Source: Halapricum salinum
GTDB lineage: Archaea > Halobacteriota > Halobacteria > Halobacteriales > Haloarculaceae
Direction of reading: 5' to 3'
Assembly (NCBI RefSeq): GCF_004799665.1
Contig: NZ_CP031310.1
Location: forward strand, 426,887 to 490,886
DNA length: 64,000 bases
Position 1 is the stretch's first letter, and every line of letters starts with the position of its first letter. Positions 61,434 to 64,000 of the stretch are shown here, one piece after another. The position numbers and the translations under genes are program-made. The notes under the pieces are model-generated. The model was given only the letters and a program-made list of their open reading frames with translations, was not told the origin of the DNA and searched no databases.

Positions 61434-63560
61434 ATGAGCGACGACGCCGACCCCCTCGCCAGGAATCGTCTCGACGAGGAGGCCAGTCCCTACCTCCAGC
61501 AGCACGCGGACAACCCCGTCGACTGGCAGCCCTGGGACGAAACTGCCCTCGAGGCCGCTCGCGAGCGAGACAAACCCATCTTCCTCTCGATCGGCTACTC
61601 CTCGTGTCACTGGTGTCACGTCATGGAAGAGGAGAGCTTCGAGGACGAGACGACCGCCCGGAAACTGAACGATCACTTCGTCCCGATCAAGGTGGATCGG
61701 GAGGAGCGCCCGGACGTCGACTCGATCTACCAGACGCTCGCCCAGCTGGTCTCGGGCCGCGGCGGCTGGCCGCTCTCCGTGTGGCTCACGCCCGACCAGA
61801 AACCCTTCTACGTGGGGACGTACTTTCCGCCGGAATCGCGCCGCGGAACGCCCGGCTTCGGCGACCTGCTGGAGAAGCTCAGGAGTTCCTGGCAGAACGA
61901 TCGCGACGAGATCGAAGAGCGGGCGACCCAGTGGACCCAGGCGATCGAGAACGAAGTGGCGTCGACGCCCGACCAACCGGGCGAACTGGGCGACGATCTG
62001 CTGAATTCGGCCGCCAACGCCGCGATGCGGACCGCCGACCGCGAACACGGCGGCTTCGGCTCCTCTGGGCCGAAGTTCCCCCAGACCGGACGGCTGCACG
62101 TCCTCCTCCGGGCGCACGAACGCACAGGTCGAGACGTCCTGCTGGACGTCGTCGAGGAGACGCTCGACGGGATGGCCGACGGCGGCATCTACGACCACCT
62201 CGGGGGTGGGTTCCACCGCTATTCCACGGATCGGGAGTGGGTCGTGCCCCACTTCGAGAAGATGGGCTACGACAACGCCGAGATCCCGCGGGCGTATCTC
62301 GCAGGGTATCAGGCCACCGGGAACGAGCGGTATGCGGAAGTGGTCGAAGAGACCTTCGCGTTCCTGCAACGGGAACTCCAACATCCCGAAGGCGGGTTCT
62401 ACAGCACGCTCGACGCCCGGAGCGCACCGCCGGACGATCCATCCGCCGGGGACGAGGAAGGGGCGTTCTACACCTGGACGCCCGCGGAAGTTCGAGAAGC
62501 GATCGACGACGAGACCACGGCGGAGCTGTTCTGTGATCGCTACGGCGTCACCGAGGCCGGGAACTTCGAGCGGACGACCGTGCTGACTCGCAGCGCGTCG
62601 ATCGCGGAGCTGGCCGAGAGTTACGACCTTCCCGAGAGTGAGGTCGAAGAACGGCTCGAAGACGCTCGCGAGCAAGCCTTCGAGGCTCGGGAAGAGCGGC
62701 CGCGCCCGAACCGAGACGAGAAGGTGCTGGCGAGCTGGAACGGCCTGCTCATCTCGGCACTCGCGGAGGGGGCGATCGTGCTGGAGGAGGACTATGTGGA
62801 CGTGGCGGTCGCGGCGCTGGAGTTCTGTCGTGAGCAGTTGTGGGACGCCGAGGAGGAACGGCTCTCGCGGCGATTCAAGGATAGCGAGGTGAAGATCGAC
62901 GGCTATCTCGAAGACTACGCCTTCCTCGCGCGTGGCGCGTTCGACACCTATCAGGCGAGTGGCGACGCGGCGCATCTCGGGTTCGCACTCGACCTGGCCG
63001 ACGCGCTGGTCGAGCGCTTCTGGGACCCACAGGAGGGAACGCTGTACTTCACCCAGACCGGCGGCGAGAGCCTGATCGCCCGCCCGCAGGAGCTGAACGA
63101 CCAGTCGACGCCCTCCAGTGCTGGCGTGGCCGCCGAGACGCTGCTCGCGCTGTCGCACTTCCGCCTCGATTCGGACTTCGAGGACGTGGCTTCGGGAGTG
63201 CTGTCGACTCACGCCGAGTCGATCGAGGGTAATCCCATTCAGCACGCCTCGCTAACGCTGGCAGCCGATCGCTACCGGAACGGATCGGTCGAGTTGACGG
63301 TGGCTGCGGATGACATGCCTGCCGAGTGGCGCGAGGTGCTGGCGAAGACGTACCTGCCGGCGCGGATTCTGGCCCGTCGGCCGGGAGACGATGGCGGGCT
63401 GGACGAGTGGCTGGTGGGGCTTGAGCTGGATGACGCACCGCCGATCTGGGCCGAGCGAGACGCGCGAGATAGCGAGCCAACCGTGTACGCCTGTCGGGAC
63501 TTCGCGTGTTCGCCGCCGCAGCACGATCTCGATGCAGCGATCGAGTGGCTTCGAGAGTGA
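61434..63560 (+). CDS. DUF255 thioredoxin-domain protein (YyaL/SSP411-like)
   Basis: A 708-residue protein with an N-terminal DUF255 thioredoxin-like domain ([34 protein letters not shown] with Cys58 and Cys61, [19 protein letters not shown]) and a C-terminal (alpha/alpha)6-barrel glycosidase-like region ([40 protein letters not shown]). Members are widespread and poorly understood. The ATG at 61434 is preferred over an upstream start in the divergent promoter. Confidence 0.9.
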   Translation: MSDDADPLARNRLDEEASPYLQQHADNPVDWQPWDETALEAARERDKPIFLSIGYSSCHWCHVMEEESFEDETTARKLNDHFVPIKVDREERPDVDSIYQTLAQLVSGRGGWPLSVWLTPDQKPFYVGTYFPPESRRGTPGFGDLLEKLRSSWQNDRDEIEERATQWTQAIENEVASTPDQPGELGDDLLNSAANAAMRTADREHGGFGSSGPKFPQTGRLHVLLRAHERTGRDVLLDVVEETLDGMADGGIYDHLGGGFHRYSTDREWVVPHFEKMGYDNAEIPRAYLAGYQATGNERYAEVVEETFAFLQRELQHPEGGFYSTLDARSAPPDDPSAGDEEGAFYTWTPAEVREAIDDETTAELFCDRYGVTEAGNFERTTVLTRSASIAELAESYDLPESEVEERLEDAREQAFEAREERPRPNRDEKVLASWNGLLISALAEGAIVLEEDYVDVAVAALEFCREQLWDAEEERLSRRFKDSEVKIDGYLEDYAFLARGAFDTYQASGDAAHLGFALDLADALVERFWDPQEGTLYFTQTGGESLIARPQELNDQSTPSSAGVAAETLLALSHFRLDSDFEDVASGVLSTHAESIEGNPIQHASLTLAADRYRNGSVELTVAADDMPAEWREVLAKTYLPARILARRPGDDGGLDEWLVGLELDDAPPIWAERDARDSEPTVYACRDFACSPPQHDLDAAIEWLRE

Positions 63561-63563
63561 GTG

Positions 63564-63590
63564 TCCTAACGAGTTAGGAACTATCGATAG
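63564..63590 (+). promoter_or_regulatory. Two palindromes before the last gene
   Basis: TCCTAAC-GA-GTTAGGA (63564-63579) and CTATCGATAG (63581-63590) are perfect palindromes in the 54-nt space between the DUF255 gene and the next ATG at 63615. They look like operator sites or a terminator stem followed by an operator. Confidence 0.5.
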
Positions 63591-63614
63591 GTCCGCACGC
63601 GAGAAGGTGTTGGT

Positions 63615-64000
63615 ATGTCGAGCACGACAGACATTCCGAATCCGAGCGAGTACGAGTGGTCATTCGAGAAGCGCGGCAGCGTCGGCATCTGGTTCATGGA
63701 GGGCTGGCAGGGTTTTGCCGACGAGGACCTGGAAGCCGCGAGCGATCACTACCGAGAGCGGGGCACGCGTAGCGACATCGAGGGGACGCTGGCAGTTTTC
63801 GGCGACAGTACGAATCTCGCTCGCGAGACCCAGGAGTACATGGGCGAAGCGTGGTCAGAGAACGGTGAGTACACTGGTGTCGACCGGATCGGATTCGTCT
63901 CGGAGGGGACGACCGCGATGGCCGTGAAGGCCGCTGTGGACGTCCCCGGAGCGGAAGTGGCGAGTTTCAGTGACGTGAACGACGCGCTCGAGTGGGCTCA
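63615..64000 (+). CDS. Hypothetical haloarchaeal protein, STAS-like (3' end beyond window)
   Basis: The first 128 codons of a gene cut by the window edge: an acidic soluble protein starting MSSTTDIPNPSEYEWSFEKR. A region EGTLAVFGDSTNLARETQEY then DRIGFVSEGTTAMAVKAAVD has an alternating strand-helix pattern resembling STAS/SpoIIAA-like domains, but I do not recognise the family with confidence. Two palindromes in the upstream spacer suggest it is regulated. Confidence 0.7.
   Translation, partial: MSSTTDIPNPSEYEWSFEKRGSVGIWFMEGWQGFADEDLEAASDHYRERGTRSDIEGTLAVFGDSTNLARETQEYMGEAWSENGEYTGVDRIGFVSEGTTAMAVKAAVDVPGAEVASFSDVNDALEWA

Noticed and set aside
60810-63245. An 811-codon open frame on the minus strand across the DUF255 and protease genes
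   Set aside because: It is antisense to the DUF255 gene and out of frame with the protease gene. Its composition is Arg/Gly/Val-rich, as expected for a shadow.

Overview
The window is a high-GC chromosomal segment of a haloarchaeon (class Halobacteria). The proteins are strongly acidic (Asp/Glu-rich, Lys-poor). Many genes appear leaderless, with a TATA-like element about 25-30 nt before the start codon. Informational and cell-biology genes are archaeal (aIF5B, NOB1, CetZ, DacZ, PurS-type FGAM synthase, CofC/G/H), and several proteins belong to haloarchaea-restricted families of unknown function. No rRNA, tRNA, CRISPR array, transposase or integrase was seen. Function calls come from reading motifs and recalling family features; no database search was run.

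Layout. 1-7 kb: secF-secD (secD cut by the window edge), small conserved haloarchaeal proteins, a CPBP protease, a PRC-barrel protein with NOB1, and infB/aIF5B. 7-11 kb: an accessory stretch with a VapBC-type pair flanked by a decayed duplicate of the end of a methyltransferase gene, pyruvoyl-dependent arginine decarboxylase, and a two-gene HTH/TumE-like candidate toxin-antitoxin pair. 11-18 kb: HerA-like ATPase, lipoprotein, EEP-family phosphohydrolase, small conserved proteins, purA and a winged-helix regulator. 18-25 kb: a large disordered/coiled-coil protein, then a cox neighbourhood with terminal oxidase subunit I and several small membrane proteins, one of only 28 residues. 25-31 kb: 2H phosphoesterase, acetyl-CoA synthetase, methylmalonyl-CoA mutase large subunit, a tiny PHD-finger-like zinc protein, thymidylate kinase and an atypical SDR. 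31-40 kb: CetZ with an overlapping secreted-protein gene, then F420 biosynthesis genes cofC, cofG and cofH; a two-gene cassette (Tat-exported protein plus beta-propeller/helical protein) lies between cofG and cofH. 40-50 kb: CaCA exchanger, UspA, purC, rhodanese lipoprotein, purU, a receiver-GAF/RecA-like pair, purS-purQ and an ABC-2 exporter. 50-64 kb: hflX, alpha-hydroxyacid oxidase, a phosphotransacetylase-like protein with ADP-forming acetyl-CoA synthetase, dacZ-mscS, an acyltransferase, purD, an M50 protease, a DUF255 thioredoxin-domain protein and a partial gene at the edge.

Themes: six purine-related genes (purA, purC, purU, purS, purQ, purD) are scattered through the window. Acetyl/propionyl-CoA metabolism is represented by AMP-forming and ADP-forming synthetases and a mutase subunit. 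Cofactor F420 synthesis is nearly complete for the side-chain and chromophore steps. c-di-AMP synthesis is coupled to a mechanosensitive channel. The least explained items are the PHD-like mini-protein, the beta-propeller cassette inside the cof region, the HTH/TumE-like pair, the methyltransferase-tail relic beside vapBC, and an array of four covarying hairpins between convergent genes.
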